DNA of 64,000 nt from Riptortus pedestris (GCA_019009955.1 CM032229.1:196469001-196533000); one strand, 5' to 3'. Positions 12,354 to 24,828 are shown, counted from the stretch's first letter. Notes: generated from the letters alone by a model not told the origin. A program made the numbers and translations.

Positions 12354-13592
12354 CTGAAAAAAGAAAATAATTAATCTAAATAATAATGGTATGGTTTGAT
12401 TTATTGAAACATTTTATTGTTATGTTACATAGCAAATAACAGGACATAAAATGTTGTTCACATTGGGCACTTCGTCTACTAAGCACGTTTGATGCGAGTT
12501 AGTAAACGACATCCTCGCACCGTTTATTCGAATTGAATACAGAGTGGGACGTAAACTTACTGAAGAAGTGACACAGTTTATATTGTTGAGTGATAAATTT
12601 AAAACTTTTATGGACATTAAAGACCTACCTGAGAATATCTGAGATAAAATATATTCGTGGTAGCCCCATGTTAATGGCAAAACAAGAAATGAAATGAGTT
12701 GAATTATTAAATGTATTAATAAAGTTTAAAAGAAACTCCCAGTATAAGGATGTTCATGATGATGCGTGAGAACGAATTCATTATAAATTATGATATGCTG
12801 AAGCCGCCACAAATGAATTTATGAATGCCCGGGAAACCATTGTTGAATGAATGATGATGACTTTTTTATAGCAATACTTCAATATGTACAATGACCATCC
12901 CGTCATGTTAATCTGTAAGGTAACTTTAGGGGACGTATAGAATGGATATTTTAGTTTTGATGAATGAATGAAAATGAGTTCCTAATGAAGCCCTCTCTAC
13001 TGCTTGACCCACCGACAAGTATTCAATTCCTAACCAGCATTTATTATAATTAAATATCATCTATAACGTACATATTTCTTGTCAAAAACCAATCCGAGTA
13101 GTCATTGTTTAAGCATAGTTATATATACACTACACTCTATACGTAACAATAAATGTGATTAGAAATGAATTCCAATTTTGTCAACATTACCCATGAAATA
13201 AGTTAAGACGATTACGATAGGACACTGACATCATTTTAAAAGACCAACAGAGAGGACAATCATCACTATGTACGAGTACAAACAATCAAGCTGAAAACCT
13301 TGAGGCAGGCCAAACACTGCACGACATTTCAAGTGACAGCGAGGATAATCTACTCGGACGACAAAATTAACATAAACCGTATTTACAATAACGAAAATCA
13401 TAACGAACATACTGAACAGATCGGAAGACTAATAGCATTGTGTAGGCAGAAAAAGGTAATAATAGCAATAGCATGAAGCCGCCACAAATGAATTTATGAA
13501 TGCCCGGGAAACCATTGTTGAATGAATGATGATGACTTTTTTATAGCAATGCTTCAATATGTACATCAATCATATTGCAAATACAATCATAT
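12354..13592. other. AKR intron segment with degenerate B-type Helitron-like pieces
   Basis: This is part of the 5,757-bp intron 12354-18110. A segment of about 93 bp (GAAGCCGCCACAAATGAATT onward) occurs twice, at 12800-12893 and 13475-13567. The first copy is followed by the interior of the B-type Helitron-like family to about 13190 (minus orientation). The rest (12360-12799 and 13190-13474) shows no recognisable gene. A minus-strand frame at 12420-12680 has no family resemblance. Confidence 0.55.
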
Positions 13593-14073
13593 AAAAAAGT
13601 CCGTCACGCAGGGGCTGCGTAAACTAAGCAGATTTCCCACGTGAAGTTTCACAGTCGAGAAATCTGCCCAATAACAACTGTAGTGTAAGGGATCTCTAAA
13701 CCTATTCAAGAGGGACGAATAGTTTACGGAAACGGCCGCCAGAGCTCTCGGCGTCCCGAACATTCCCGACTCCTGCCGACCACGCACAGAATACAAATGC
13801 AAATATCTCGGTTAATATTCAAGATACAGAATAAATGTATAGAACAATATTTATAGTAAATGTAATTTGCAATAAGATTGATTCTATACAATGTTTCGAT
13901 TTGATGAATAATAACGGAGATATTTTGAATTTTCAAAACTCCCCCCTCTAAACCCCCCTCCCACTTTTCCGATTTCAGCCATTAACTAACTTGATCTTCC
14001 TTTTTACATAGAACGATTAAATTCCGAGTTTGGTAACGGTCAAACAAAAATGCGACCGCTAGAGCGTTAACAG

Positions 14074-14078
<5 letters not shown>
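13593..14078 (+). repeat. Dispersed repeat family C, copy 1
   Basis: Starts A-rich then GTCCGTCACGCAGGGGCTGC, where ACGCAG-GGG-CTGCGT forms a 6-bp stem. Ends with a second short hairpin region around GACCGCTAGAGCG, then ACAGACAAATA and a TA tract. There are five copies in the window, in both orientations, and no coding capacity. The class is unknown. The hairpin ends suggest a DNA-type non-autonomous element, but I see no TIR pair. Confidence 0.6.

Positions 14079-14140
<62 letters not shown>
14079..14140. repeat. (TA)n microsatellite
   Basis: About 31 TA dinucleotides without interruption, joining family C to the CTAG end of the next Helitron-like copy. Confidence 0.95.
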
Positions 14141-14141
<1 letters not shown>

Positions 14142-14998
14142 TAGCTAAGGGACCCGGCGATGCCCGGGAAATCATTCTTGACTGACTAATGATGGTATTC
14201 TTATAGCAAGAGTTCAATGTGTACAATCACACTTCCCTCCACGACGTAATGATTTTCCGAAATAGCCAACCCTGAAGGGTAACTTTTGGGGATTAATAGA
14301 ATAGAAATTTTATTTTTGAAGGATAACTGAAAATGTGTTCCTAAGCTATCCCTCTACACTTTTTGACTCGCCGTTTTTCAATAATTCAAACCATAATCAT
14401 GGGTAGCATTTCCTGAACATATTTCCTTTCAAAACCCAATCCGAGCACATATAGTTTAAGCATAGTTTAGCACGTAAGGTTATATTCGTAATAGTGGATC
14501 TCAGTGGAAATTATTTTAAAAAGCTAGTCAAGGGGAAGTGATCGTAGCCCTCCCTGCAACCTAAGTAATACTTTAAGCAATCAAATCGAGTTTAAACGCA
14601 TATTGTCTTTTGTCATTATGGCATTACCATTAATATTTAATTGTTATGATAGTACATATTTGTTTCAATAACATGAAGGTATCGGAAATAAGATATTACC
14701 AAAATCAAAAAGTTTGATTCCCTACTACTTCGTTCTTCAGGCCTCCCTTATAACCCTCACTCCTGTTCATTTCAGCGAATATTAGTATAGCCTATGTTGG
14801 GCTAGTAGTAATATACATACCAAATTTCATAAAATTCGGTTCAGCCGTTTATGCGTGAAAAGGTAACAAACAAACAAACAAACATACACGAAAGAAACAA
14901 AATGCAGTTATGGTGTCTATGACATGTGAAACGAAAAGTTATCGTGAAATTTCGCGAAAAAAACCAAAGTACAGACAGAGGTTACAATTTTATATATA
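14141..14998 (-). mobile_element. Helitron-like element with B-type 3' end and shared 5' end
   Basis: The 3' CTAG is at 14141-14144 with the B-type end (CTAAGGGACCCGGCGATGCCCGGG), distinct from the A-type (CTCAGATACCCGGCTTCGCCCGGG). The B-specific interior runs to about 14732 and is then joined to the last module and the standard 5' block (ending ACAATTTTATATATATA). It shows that the two 3'-end types share one 5' end. Confidence 0.65.
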
Positions 14999-15000
14999 TA

Positions 15001-16077
15001 CTAGCTCAGATACCCGGCTTCGCTCGGGAATTCATTTGAGGCTGGATGGTGTTAGTATTTTTTAGCAGGCTTTACATTGCACAATATTTTGACATTTACC
15101 CGTCCCAGTGTTTAGGATTGATACCCGTCGTTGCCGTGGATTTGCTAATAATAGAATATTTGTTCGATAAGGCTTCACTGTCTTCGATATTTTTATATTT
15201 CCCGTATCTTATACATGTAAATATGGTGAATTTTTATTTCAGGCCTCCCTTATAACCCCCCTCCCGTTCGAACCTAAAAATTTTAATATAACTTATAATT
15301 ATGGAAGAATTAATGCTAATTAACATACCGAGCTTTGTTAAGTTCGGTTCAGCCGTTAGTGCCCAATAACATTGTTGGCTCCCGCTAAAGTTTTAACGTA
15401 TAACTCATTAATATTTAGGTATACGACAAAAGTGTATATAACAAAAACTCCAAATAACAAAATAAACAACTTTTGTTATGTTTATATTTGCGGAAAAACC
15501 AATAGGAAACGAAATATCGCTATTTTTAATTTCAGGCTTCCCTTATAACCCCCACTCCTGCCCGTCCATAGATATGTTGGTATGGCTTATTATAATGAAG
15601 GCCTTACTGCTAATACACATATCGAGTTTTATTTAGTTCGGTTGAGTCCTTTTTGGCAAATAATATTGTTGACTCCCGCTATAATTTTTAGCGTATAACG
15701 CTTTTAAACTTCGGTATACGACAAAAGTGTATATAACAAAAGTTACTCTAAATAACAAAATAAACAACTTTTGTTATGTGCATATTTGCCGAAAAACTAA
15801 TAGAAAACGAAATATCGCTATTTTTAATTTCAGGCTTCCCTAATAACCCCCACTCCTGTTCACCTCAGAGAAAATTAATATAGCCGAAAGTCTAAGTTGG
15901 GTTAGTAGTAATATACATACCAAGTTTCATAAAATTCGGTTTAGCCGTTTATGCGTGAAAAGGTAACAAACAAACATACACGAAAGAAACAAAATGCAGA
16001 TATGGTGTCTATGACATGTGAAACGAAAAGTTATCGTGAAATTTCGCGAAAAAAATCAATGTACAGACAGAGGTTAC

Positions 16078-16116
<39 letters not shown>
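15001..16116 (-). mobile_element. Helitron-like element, complete apart from shared TA tract
   Basis: CTAG is at 15001-15004, A-type 3' hairpin at about 15012-15028, modules near 15250, 15540 and 15845, and the 5' block at 15970-16085. Its TA tract is shared with the next copy, which lies in the opposite orientation (5' end to 5' end), making an inverted repeat of at least 150 bp per arm. Confidence 0.68.
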
Positions 16117-16119
<3 letters not shown>

Positions 16120-17367
16120 ATATATATATAAAATTGTAACCTCTGTCTGTACATTGATTTTTTTCACGAAATTTCACGATAACTTTTCGTTTCACATGTC
16201 ATAGACACCATAACTGCATTTTGTTTCTTTGGTGTCTGTTTGTTTGTTTGTTTGTTTATTTGTTTGTTTGTTTATTTGTTTGTTTGTTTGTTTGTTACCT
16301 TTTCACGCATAAACGGCTGAACCGAATTTTATGAAACTTGGTATGTATATTACTACTAACCCAACTTAGACTTTAGGCTATATTAATATCCTCTGAGACG
16401 AACAGGAGTGGGGGTTATAAGGGAAGCCAGAAATTAAAAATAGCGATATTTCGATTCCTATTGGTTTTTCGGCAAATATGCACATAACAAAAGTTGTTTA
16501 TTTTGTTATTTAGAGTAACTTTTGTTATATACACTTTCGTCGTATACCGAGTTATAAACGAGATATACGCTAAAACCTATAGAGGAAGTGAACTATTTTA
16601 TATGGCACAAAAGAATCAACCAAACTAAATAAAACTCGGTATGTGTATTAGCACTAACGCTTTCAATATAACAAGCCATGCCAACATTTCTAGGGACGGG
16701 CAGGAGTGGGGGTTATGAGGGAAGCCAGAAATTAAAAATAGCGATATTTCGTTTCTTATTGGTTTTTCGGCATATATGAACATAACAAAAGTTATTTGTT
16801 TTGTTATTTAGAGTAATTTTTGTTACATGCACTTTAGCCGTGTACGGAAGTATAAATGAGTTATACGCCAAAACCTATAGCGGGAGTCCACAATTTTATT
16901 TGGCACAAAAGACTCAACCGAACTAAACCAAACTCGGTATTTGAATTAGCACTAACGCCTTCCTTATAATAAGCCATACTATTTCTAGGGACGGGCAGGA
17001 GTGGGAGTTGTAAGGGAGGCCTGAAATTAAAATAGTGATTTCCTATTGGGGTTTCGGCAAATATGCAAATAACAATAGTTGTTTACTTTGTTATTTAGAG
17101 AAATTTTCTCAACACTTCTTTTCAATATGAACTACCAGGTACCTCAAATGAAAAAATTTATTCAAATGTATGTCAATATTTTCTCATTAATAATTCAAAT
17201 CTATGCATAATGCACAGGAAACGGGAAATATGACAATATGCAGAACAGCGAAGTCTTGCACTGACGGGTAAACGTCATAATATTGTACAAAGTAAAGCCT
17301 TGCCAAAAATATACCACCAACATTCAGCCCCAATTGAATTCCCGAGCGAAGCCGGGTATCTCAGCTA

Positions 17368-17368
<1 letters not shown>
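16117..17368 (+). mobile_element. Helitron-like element, both ends intact
   Basis: TC is at 16117-16118 preceded by A. The (TTTG)n-like tract is at 16237-16290. Three modules follow. The 3' hairpin is at 17341-17356, then TATCTCAG and CTAG at 17365-17368, followed by T. This is a clean A^T insertion with no target-site duplication. Confidence 0.72.
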
Positions 17369-17414
<46 letters not shown>

Positions 17415-17525
17415 ATTTTGAACGGACTTCATTTTCATCATCTCCTGGGTAGGATCGATGGACATTTGAAGAAATTTTTCGAAACTCGCGTCATGAGTAC
17501 GAGCTCAATAGACGAAAGATAGACA
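17369..17525 (+). repeat. (TA)n plus dispersed family D fragment
   Basis: A TA tract (17369-17410) leads into TTTTGAACGGACTTCATTTT and GGATCGATGGACATTTGAAG, ending near GTACGAGCTCAATAG. The same segment is inverted at 36290-36385, and its last part is next to the mariner at 43.5 kb. Confidence 0.55.
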
Positions 17526-18110
17526 AACACCCCTAAAGGACGGCAATTATATTAGTACATACTAACTATATAACAGAGGCAAAAAATAACACTTAGCAAT
17601 TCTAAACAATTACAATTTATATCAGGACATGGACATACCAATAGCTACATCTACAAATTTAAACTAACAAACACAGATACATGGAAATGTGCCAATGATT
17701 ACTTGACGGACCAAGAACACAACTCATCAAGAACATTACCATACAAAACGGAACTTGGCCGACGGACAAACAGAAAATATTACTTAAAGGTATTTATACA
17801 ATAATGGGGCACATTTTGTAGACCTACACCTACTGATCTTATGTAATGTTTACATATGTTTTTAATTTATTTTATTTATTTCATTTTTATTGCTTATATA
17901 ATGTTCATAATTATTGTATACAAACAATTATATGTATTCATTGAAATGTGTGTATAATCGAAAGGATGAAGCACAAAAACTCAAATAAGCTCCCACATAT
18001 CCACATATATATGAAGAGAGCTCTTCTCAGGGCAACTACCCCTAGCCAAATGTCGACCAACAAACACCTTAGTGCTTATAATGACAAAGTATAGATATAA
18101 TATACGTTAC
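17526..18110. other. AKR intron segment, no recognised feature
   Basis: AT-rich sequence up to the splice donor GTAACG (18105-18110 on the minus strand). I see no element termini or coding signature in it. Confidence 0.5.
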
Positions 18111-18364
18111 CTATCTGGGCCTCCGATTATTTTAGCAAAATCGCCTAGGCTTTTAGAGCCGAGAGGAGCATAGGCGCAAATAGAGACATTGTGATCCCTG
18201 CAATAGGAAACTAGCTCACTCTGTTGGTGGTAAATGTGAAGTTCTACTTGATTGTTGGCTGGTGGAATTCTAGAATTCTCCACTAGTCTTTGCACTTGCC
18301 TTAAATTGAAATTTGACAAACCAATTGATTTTGCCCTCCCTGCATCAACCTCAGCTTCCATAGC
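18111..18364 (-). CDS. Aldo-keto reductase, middle exon (GLSNFN motif)
   Basis: 254 nt in phase 0 at its start (CAG|GCT ATG GAA) and phase 2 at its end (GAT AG|GTAACG). It encodes 84 codons: AMEAEVDAGRAKSIGLSNFN, then PPANNQVELHIYHQQSELVSYC, then VSICAYAPLGS. These are hallmark AKR barrel segments. GLSNFN lies next to the cofactor site, NQVELH is the conserved strand before the hydrophobic pocket, and AYAPLGS holds residues that contact the nicotinamide phosphate. The upstream exon ends LWK and this one starts AMEA, matching the family's LWKAMEA without gap. The AG plus G of the next exon restores an Arg codon. The acceptor has a good pyrimidine tract. Confidence 0.92.
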
Positions 18365-18767
18365 CTGAAAAATAGCAAGAATATAACAATACCTTTTAGA
18401 GAAAAACCTACCATTACAAATATATTACAACTTCCAAGTAGTATATTTCACATCAATTTGGAAGATCTATTCCGAAACCCCCAATCAAATATTTCTTGCG
18501 AAAACGTCTGCAATGCTCAGAGATTATTATTGTCAAACGAACAAGGCGTTAGAACAACTATGTCCAATGATGAGTCCCATTACTATATATTTTATTTACA
18601 ATTGCTTACAGGATAATTCCCATGCATTTGGGGTTCGGCTTATAAAGTTGTCTTAATCTATAATAGTTGCTTTATGACACAATTAGTCATTAGATGTGAG
18701 TAATAACAAGTTTTCGAATTAAAAAAAAAATACTTTATTGTAAATATAACAAAAACGATAATAAAAA
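18365..18767. other. AKR intron segment, no recognised feature
   Basis: Start of the 23,016-bp intron (18365-41380), read leftward to its acceptor at 18365-18366. Single-copy-looking, with an A10 run at about 18720. No gene or element termini seen. Confidence 0.5.
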
Positions 18768-19176
18768 TAAAAAGTCCGTCACGCAGGGGACAGGCATAAA
18801 CTAAGCAGATTTCCCACGTGAAGTTTTACAATAGAGAAATTTCACCAGAGCCGATCAGTCAAGGAAACGGCCAAACTAGCTTTTGGCGGGAAAGTCACTC
18901 TCGCCCGTTAGCCGCCAGGTTTTATAAAATGGCAAATATCTCGGTTAATATTGAAGATAGAATAAATGTATATAACAATATTTATAGTAAATTTAATTTG
19001 CAATAAGATTAATTCTGTACAATTTTTTTGATGAGACGTATAGTAACGGAGATATTTCGAATTTTCGAAAATCCTCCCCTCTAAACCCCCCTCCCAGTGG
19101 TCCGATTTCAGCCGTTAACGAACATGATCTTTCTTTTTACATAAAACGACCAAATATCGATTTTGGTAACGATCGA
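18768..19176 (+). repeat. Dispersed repeat family C, copy 2
   Basis: Begins AAAGTCCGTCACGCAGGGGA. Here the terminal hairpin is disrupted (ACAGGCATAAAC in place of CTGCGTAAAC). Ends near TTGGTAACGATCG, about 30 bp short of copy 1, and abuts the next Helitron-like element through a TA tract. Confidence 0.6.
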
Positions 19177-19188
19177 TATATATATATA

Positions 19189-20805
19189 TCTATATATATA
19201 TAAAATTGTAACCTCTGTCTGTACATTGATTTTTTTCGCGAAATTTCACGATAACTTTTCGTTTCACATGTCATAGACACCATAACTGCATTTTGTTTCT
19301 TTGGTGTCTGTTTGTTTGTTTGTTTGTTTATTTGTTTGTTTGTTTATTTGTTTGTTTGTTTGTTTGTTACCTTTTCACGCATAAACGGCTGAACCGAATT
19401 TTATGAAACTTGGTATGTATATTACTACTAGCCCAACTTAGACTTTAGGCTATATTATTGTTCTCTAAGACGAACAGGAGTGGGGGTTATAAGGGAGGCC
19501 TGAAATTAAAAATAGCGATATTTCATTTTCTATTGCTTTTTCAGCAAATATGCTCATAACAAAAGTTGTTTATTTTGTAATTTAGAGTAACTTTTGTTAT
19601 ATGCACTTTTGCCGTATACGGAAGTATAAATGAGTTATACGCTAAACACTATAGCGGGAGTCCACAATTTTATTTGGCATAAAAGACTCAACCGAACTAA
19701 AACAAACTCGCTGTGTGAATTAATACTAACGATTTACTTATAATAAGCCATACTAACATTTCTAGGGACGGGCAGGAGTGGGGGTTATAAGGGAGACCAG
19801 AAATTAAAAATAGCGATATTTCGTTTCCTATTGCTTTTTCAGCAAATATGCACATAACAAAAGTTGTTTATTTTGTTATTTAGAGTAACTTTTGTAATAT
19901 GCACTTTTGCCGTATACGGAAGCATAAATGAGTTATACGCTATAAACTAAAGTGGGAGTCCACAATTTTATTTGGCACTAAAAACTCAACCGAATTAAAC
20001 CAAACTGGTTATGTGAATTAGTACTAACGCCTTCATTATAATAAGCTATACTAACATTTCTAGGGACGGGCAGGAGTGGGGGTTATAAGGAACGCCTGAA
20101 ATTTATAATAGTGATATTTCGCTTCCTATTGCATTTTCGGCAAATATGCACATAACAAAAGTTGTTTATTTTGTTATTTAGAGAAACTTTTTTTTTTATA
20201 TACACTATCATCGTATACCGAAATATTAAGACGTTATACGCTAAAAATTATAGCGGGAGACAACAATTTTATTTGGCACAAAAGACTCAACCGAACTAAA
20301 TAAAACACTCATTATGTGTATTAGCACTAACGCCTTCCTTATAATAAGCCATTCTAACATTTCTAGGGACGGGCAGGAGTGGTGGTTATAAGGGAGGCAT
20401 GAAATTAATAATAATGATTTCCTATTGGGTTTTCGGCAAATATGCACATATCAAAAGTTGTTTATTTTGTTATTTAGAGAAATTTGCTCAACACTTCTTT
20501 TCAATATGAACTACCAGGTACCTCACCTGAAAAAATTAATTCAAATGTATATCAATATTTTCTCCTTAATAATTCAAATCTATGCATAATGCACAGGAGA
20601 CGGGAAATATGACAATATGCAGGACAGTGAAGTTTTACATAAAAAAAATAATTTTATTATTAACAAATGCCAACAACGGGTATTAACCCTAAACACTGGA
20701 ACGGGTAAATGTCAAAATATTGTGCAATGTAAAGCCTTGCCAAAAATATACCATCACCATTCAGCCTCAAATGAATTCCCGAGCGAAGCCGGGTATCTAA
20801 GCTAG
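19189..20805 (+). mobile_element. Helitron-like element, both ends intact
   Basis: TC is at 19189-19190 after A, and CTAG is at 20802-20805 before T. It has four modules, seen as GACGGGCAGGAGTGG-type blocks spaced about 300 bp from 19480 to 20380. Each module carries ATAACAAAAGTT...AACTTTTGTTAT or a variant. The 3' hairpin region is at 20779-20794. Confidence 0.75.
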
Positions 20806-20809
20806 TATA

Positions 20810-22755
20810 TCTATATATATATAAAATTGTAACCTCTGTCTGTACATTGATTTTTTTCGCGAAATTTCACGATAACTTTTCGTTTCACATGTCATAGACA
20901 CCATAACTACATTTTGTTTCTTTCGTGTCTGTTTGTTTGTTTGTTTGTTTGTTTGTTTGTTTGTTTGTTTGTTTGTTACCTTTTCACGCATAAACGGCTG
21001 AACCGAATTTTATGAAACTTGGTATGTATATTACTAATAGCCCAACTTAGACTTTAGGCTATATTAATATTCTCTAAGACGAACAGGAGTGGGGGTTATA
21101 AGGGAGGCCTGAAATTAAAAATAGCGATATTTCGATTCCTATTGCTTTTTCAGCAAATATGCACATAACAAAAGTTGTTTATTTTGTAATTTAAAGTAAC
21201 TTTTGTTATATGCACTTTTAACGTATACAGAAGCATAAATGAGTTATACGCTATAAACTAAAGCGGGAGTCCACAATTTTATTTGGCACTAAAGATTAAA
21301 CCGAATTAAACCAAACTCGGTATGTGAATTAGTACTAACGCCTTCATTATAATAAGCCATACTAACATTTCTAGGGACGGGCAGGAGTGGGGGTTATAAG
21401 GGAGGCCTGGAATTAAAAATAGCGATATTTCGTTTCCTATTCCTTTTCCAGCAAATATGCACATAACAAAAGTTGTTTATTTTGTTAATTAGAGTAACTT
21501 TTGTTATATGCACTTTTGTCGTATAGAAAAGTATAAACGAGATATACACTAAAATCTAAAGCGGGTGCCAACAATTTTGTTGGGCACTAACGATTGAACC
21601 GAACTTAGCAAAACTCGGTGTGTGAATTAGCATTAATTCTTCCATGATTATAAGCTATATTAAAAATTTTAGGTTCAAAGGGGGGTGGGGATTATAAGAG
21701 AGGCTGAAATGAAAAACTAGGTTTTTCTATTTTCTATTTGTTTTTCGGCAAACATGCACATAACAAAAGTGGTTTACTTTTTTATTTAGAGTAACTTATG
21801 TGTGCATTCACTTTTGTCGTAAAATGAAGTAAACACGGGATATACGCTAAACGGGAGTCAATAATTATATTAGTACTCATTTAAGGGGTTTTAATAAATG
21901 AATACTATGACAAATGATGTTATGTTTTCGTCTTATATGATAGTTCAAAGTATGATTCGGATTAGTGAGGTATAAATCTTCGTCACCCCCTCCTCATTTA
22001 TTTATTTTTCCTAGAAAATAGCTTTGTTATTTATTTCCAATAGAAATATAAACTATAAGAGCATTTCCATTATTTAATTTGTATAATGTACCATGATGTT
22101 ATTGAAACAAATATGTGCTATCATAATAATTAAACGTTAATGGTAATGTCATTATGACAAAAAACAATGTGTATATGATATGATATTTTCAGGGTACCTC
22201 TATTATTTAATTCCATCCAGTAGATAAATTATTAAAATAATGTTTTGAATCAATAATTTAAGAAGAAGAATTTTGAGAAGTCTCATGCGGGAGCGGAAGA
22301 TGAATGGAGCCTTACTAGATAATTGAGTTTATTAATTTCCCGTCTGGCATTACTGAAAGTAGTTTCCAGTGTGATTCACTATTACAAATATAATCTTAAG
22401 TGCAAAAACTTTGCCTAATATTATATGAGCTCGGATTGGCTTTTAAAAGGAAATATGTTCATTACAGATGATATTTAATTGTAATAAATGTTACCCATGA
22501 TTAAGGTTTGAATTATTGAAAAAAGGTGAGTCAAAAAGTGTAGAGGGATAGATTAGGAACATATTTTCATTTATTCTTCAAAACAAAAATTTCTATTATA
22601 TCAATCCCCTGAAGTTACCCTTCAGGGTTGGCTATTTCGGAAAATCATTACGTCTTGGATGGAAGTGTAATTTAACACATTGAAGTATTGCTATCAAAAT
22701 ACCATCATTAGTAAGTCAACAATGATTTCCCGGGCATCGCCGGGTACCTTAGCTA

Positions 22756-22756
<1 letters not shown>
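20810..22756 (+). mobile_element. Helitron-like element with B-type 3' end, both ends intact
   Basis: TC is at 20810-20811, only four bases after the previous copy's CTAG. CTAG is at 22753-22756, before T. The left 1 kb is A-type modules. From about 21860 the sequence is B-type (TTAGTGAGGTATAAATC, later AATCATGGGTAACATTT-like in reverse) with the GGGCATCGCCGGG hairpin at the end. About 960 bp of the 3' part (21797-22756) is an inverted near-copy of 63074-64000. Confidence 0.72.
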
Positions 22757-22796
<40 letters not shown>

Positions 22797-22799
<3 letters not shown>

Positions 22800-24828
22800 A
22801 TATATATATAAAATTGTAACCTCTGTCTGTACATTGATTTTTTTCCCGAAATTTCACGATAACTTTTCGTTTCACATGTCATAGACACCATAACTGCATT
22901 TTGTTTCTTTGGTGTCTGTTTGTTTGTTTGTTTGTTTATTTGTTTGTTTGTTTGTTTGTTACCTTTTCACGCATAAACAGCTGAACCGAATTTTATGAAA
23001 CTTGGTATTTATATTACTACTAACCCAACTTAGACTTTAGGCTATTTTAAAATTCTCTGAGACAAACAGGAGTGGGGGTTATAAGGGAAGCCAGAAATTA
23101 AAAATAGCAATATTTCGTTTCCTATTAGTTTTCCGGCAAATATGAACATAACAAAAGTTGTTTATTTTGTTATTTAGAGTAACTTTTGTTATATGCACTT
23201 TTGCCGTATACGGAAGTATAAATGAGTTATACGCTAAAAACTATAGCGGAAGTTCACAATTTTACTTGGCACAAAAGACTCAACCGAACTAAACCAAACT
23301 CGGTATGTGAATTAGTATTAACGACTTCCTCATAATAAGCCATACTAACATTTCTAGGGACGGGCAGGAGTGGGGGCTATAAGGGAGGCCTGAAAATAAA
23401 CATAGCGATATTTCGTTTCTTATTGCTTTTTCAGCAAATATGTACATGACAAAAGTTGTTTATTTTGTTATTTAGAGAAACTTTTGTTATATACATTTTT
23501 CTTTTATAACAAAGTATAAACGAGATATACGCTAAAAACTAAAGTGGGGGCAACTATTTTATTGGGCACTAACGGTAGAACCGAAGTTAACAACACTCGG
23601 TATGTAAATTAGCATTAATTCTTCCATGTTTATAGGCTATACTAAAAATTTTAGGTTCCAAGGGGAATGGGGGTTATGCGGGAGGCCTGAAATAAAAATT
23701 CGCGATATTTCATCGTCTATTTGGTTTTTGGCAATTGTGCACATAACATAAGTTGTTTACTTTTTTAATTAGTGTAAATTTTGTTTTATAATTATTTTTT
23801 TTGTAAAATAAGGTATGAAGCAAGTAATTTGCTTAGAAATATTGATATGCTCAACAATACATTCCAATATGAACTACCCAGGTATCTCACCTGGATAAGT
23901 TAATTCAAATCCATGTTAGAATTTTATCCCTAATAATTCAAAACTATGTTATTTTTTAATGCCAGTAACAGTTTGCACCAAATAAGGTATACGGCCCCCA
24001 CCCTTCTCTAAGTGTATTTAATACATTATTTAATTTAAACGTGAAAAATATTTGAAACAGTTTTAGAATTGTGAAGATAATGTAATATGATTTTTTAATA
24101 TATTTGAATGTATTAGAGGATAGCTATCCAAAATGCATTGCAGGTTGGCAGCACTGAGACTATGTAAGTGTCGAGCTACTTCCTTTGTCCTATCAGTTCT
24201 GCCGCTTCCCTTCCGACCTCATATTGGTCTATGTTTACATGTTAATTGATGCTTATAGCAATGTATTATTATTCTCAGGAATGTGAATTTCTTTAATTAT
24301 CATAAATAAATAATTTACTAGAATAAACGCTAGGGAGGTGCACTCAGGTATTTCTGGTATTAATTAAGTCTGCTCCGTTAATGTATTATGATATACTTTA
24401 CTGAAAACCAATATGAATACACAGTTTACAATCGAGACTTATGAAAGAGTGTTTTAATAGAGGCTATGGCGTACCTAAAACAGCTGTCACCGTTGGACAT
24501 TGTACCGCATGAAGGGAAAGAAACTTATTCATACATGGTTTGGACGATAGAATACATTCTAGGATTATGAATTATATGGTCCATCACTTTATAAAAAAAA
24601 AAAACTACATACACAGAGGACGGGAAATATAAAAATATTGAGGACAATGAAGTCTTAAATAACAAATAATTTTATTATTAACAAATCCACAGTAACGACG
24701 GGAATAAATTCTAAACTCTGGGACAGGGGAATAAAAAAAATATTGTGGAAAGTAAAGCCTTGCCAAAAATATGCCATCTTCATTCAGCCTCAAATGAATT
24801 CCCGGGCGAAGCCGGGTACCTTTGCTAG
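22797..24828 (+). mobile_element. Helitron-like element carrying a 0.65-kb insertion
   Basis: TC is at 22797-22798, CTAG at 24825-24828, each in A...T context. The 3' hairpin CCCGGGCGAAGCCGGG is at 24801-24816. The family sequence is broken after AATTCAAAACTATG (about 23954) and resumes at TACATACACAGAGGACGGG (about 24605). The intervening 0.65 kb is foreign to the family. Confidence 0.7.
23955..24605 (+). other. A-tailed insertion of unknown origin inside a Helitron-like copy
   Basis: About 650 bp without similarity to other sequence in the window, ending in an A12 run (24594-24605, with one flanking TAT). No open frame of note. The A-rich end suggests retroposition of an RNA (processed transcript or SINE-like), but I cannot identify a parent gene or a convincing target-site duplication. 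Confidence 0.4.

Noticed and set aside
12420..12680. 86-codon minus-strand frame in the AKR intron
   Set aside because: No family resemblance. The flanking AKR exons join correctly without it.
14079..14140. Telomeric or centromeric signature from TA tracts and satellites
   Set aside because: The TA tracts are element-associated, no telomeric repeat is present, and the satellites lie within or beside a gene. Nothing here shows centromere function.
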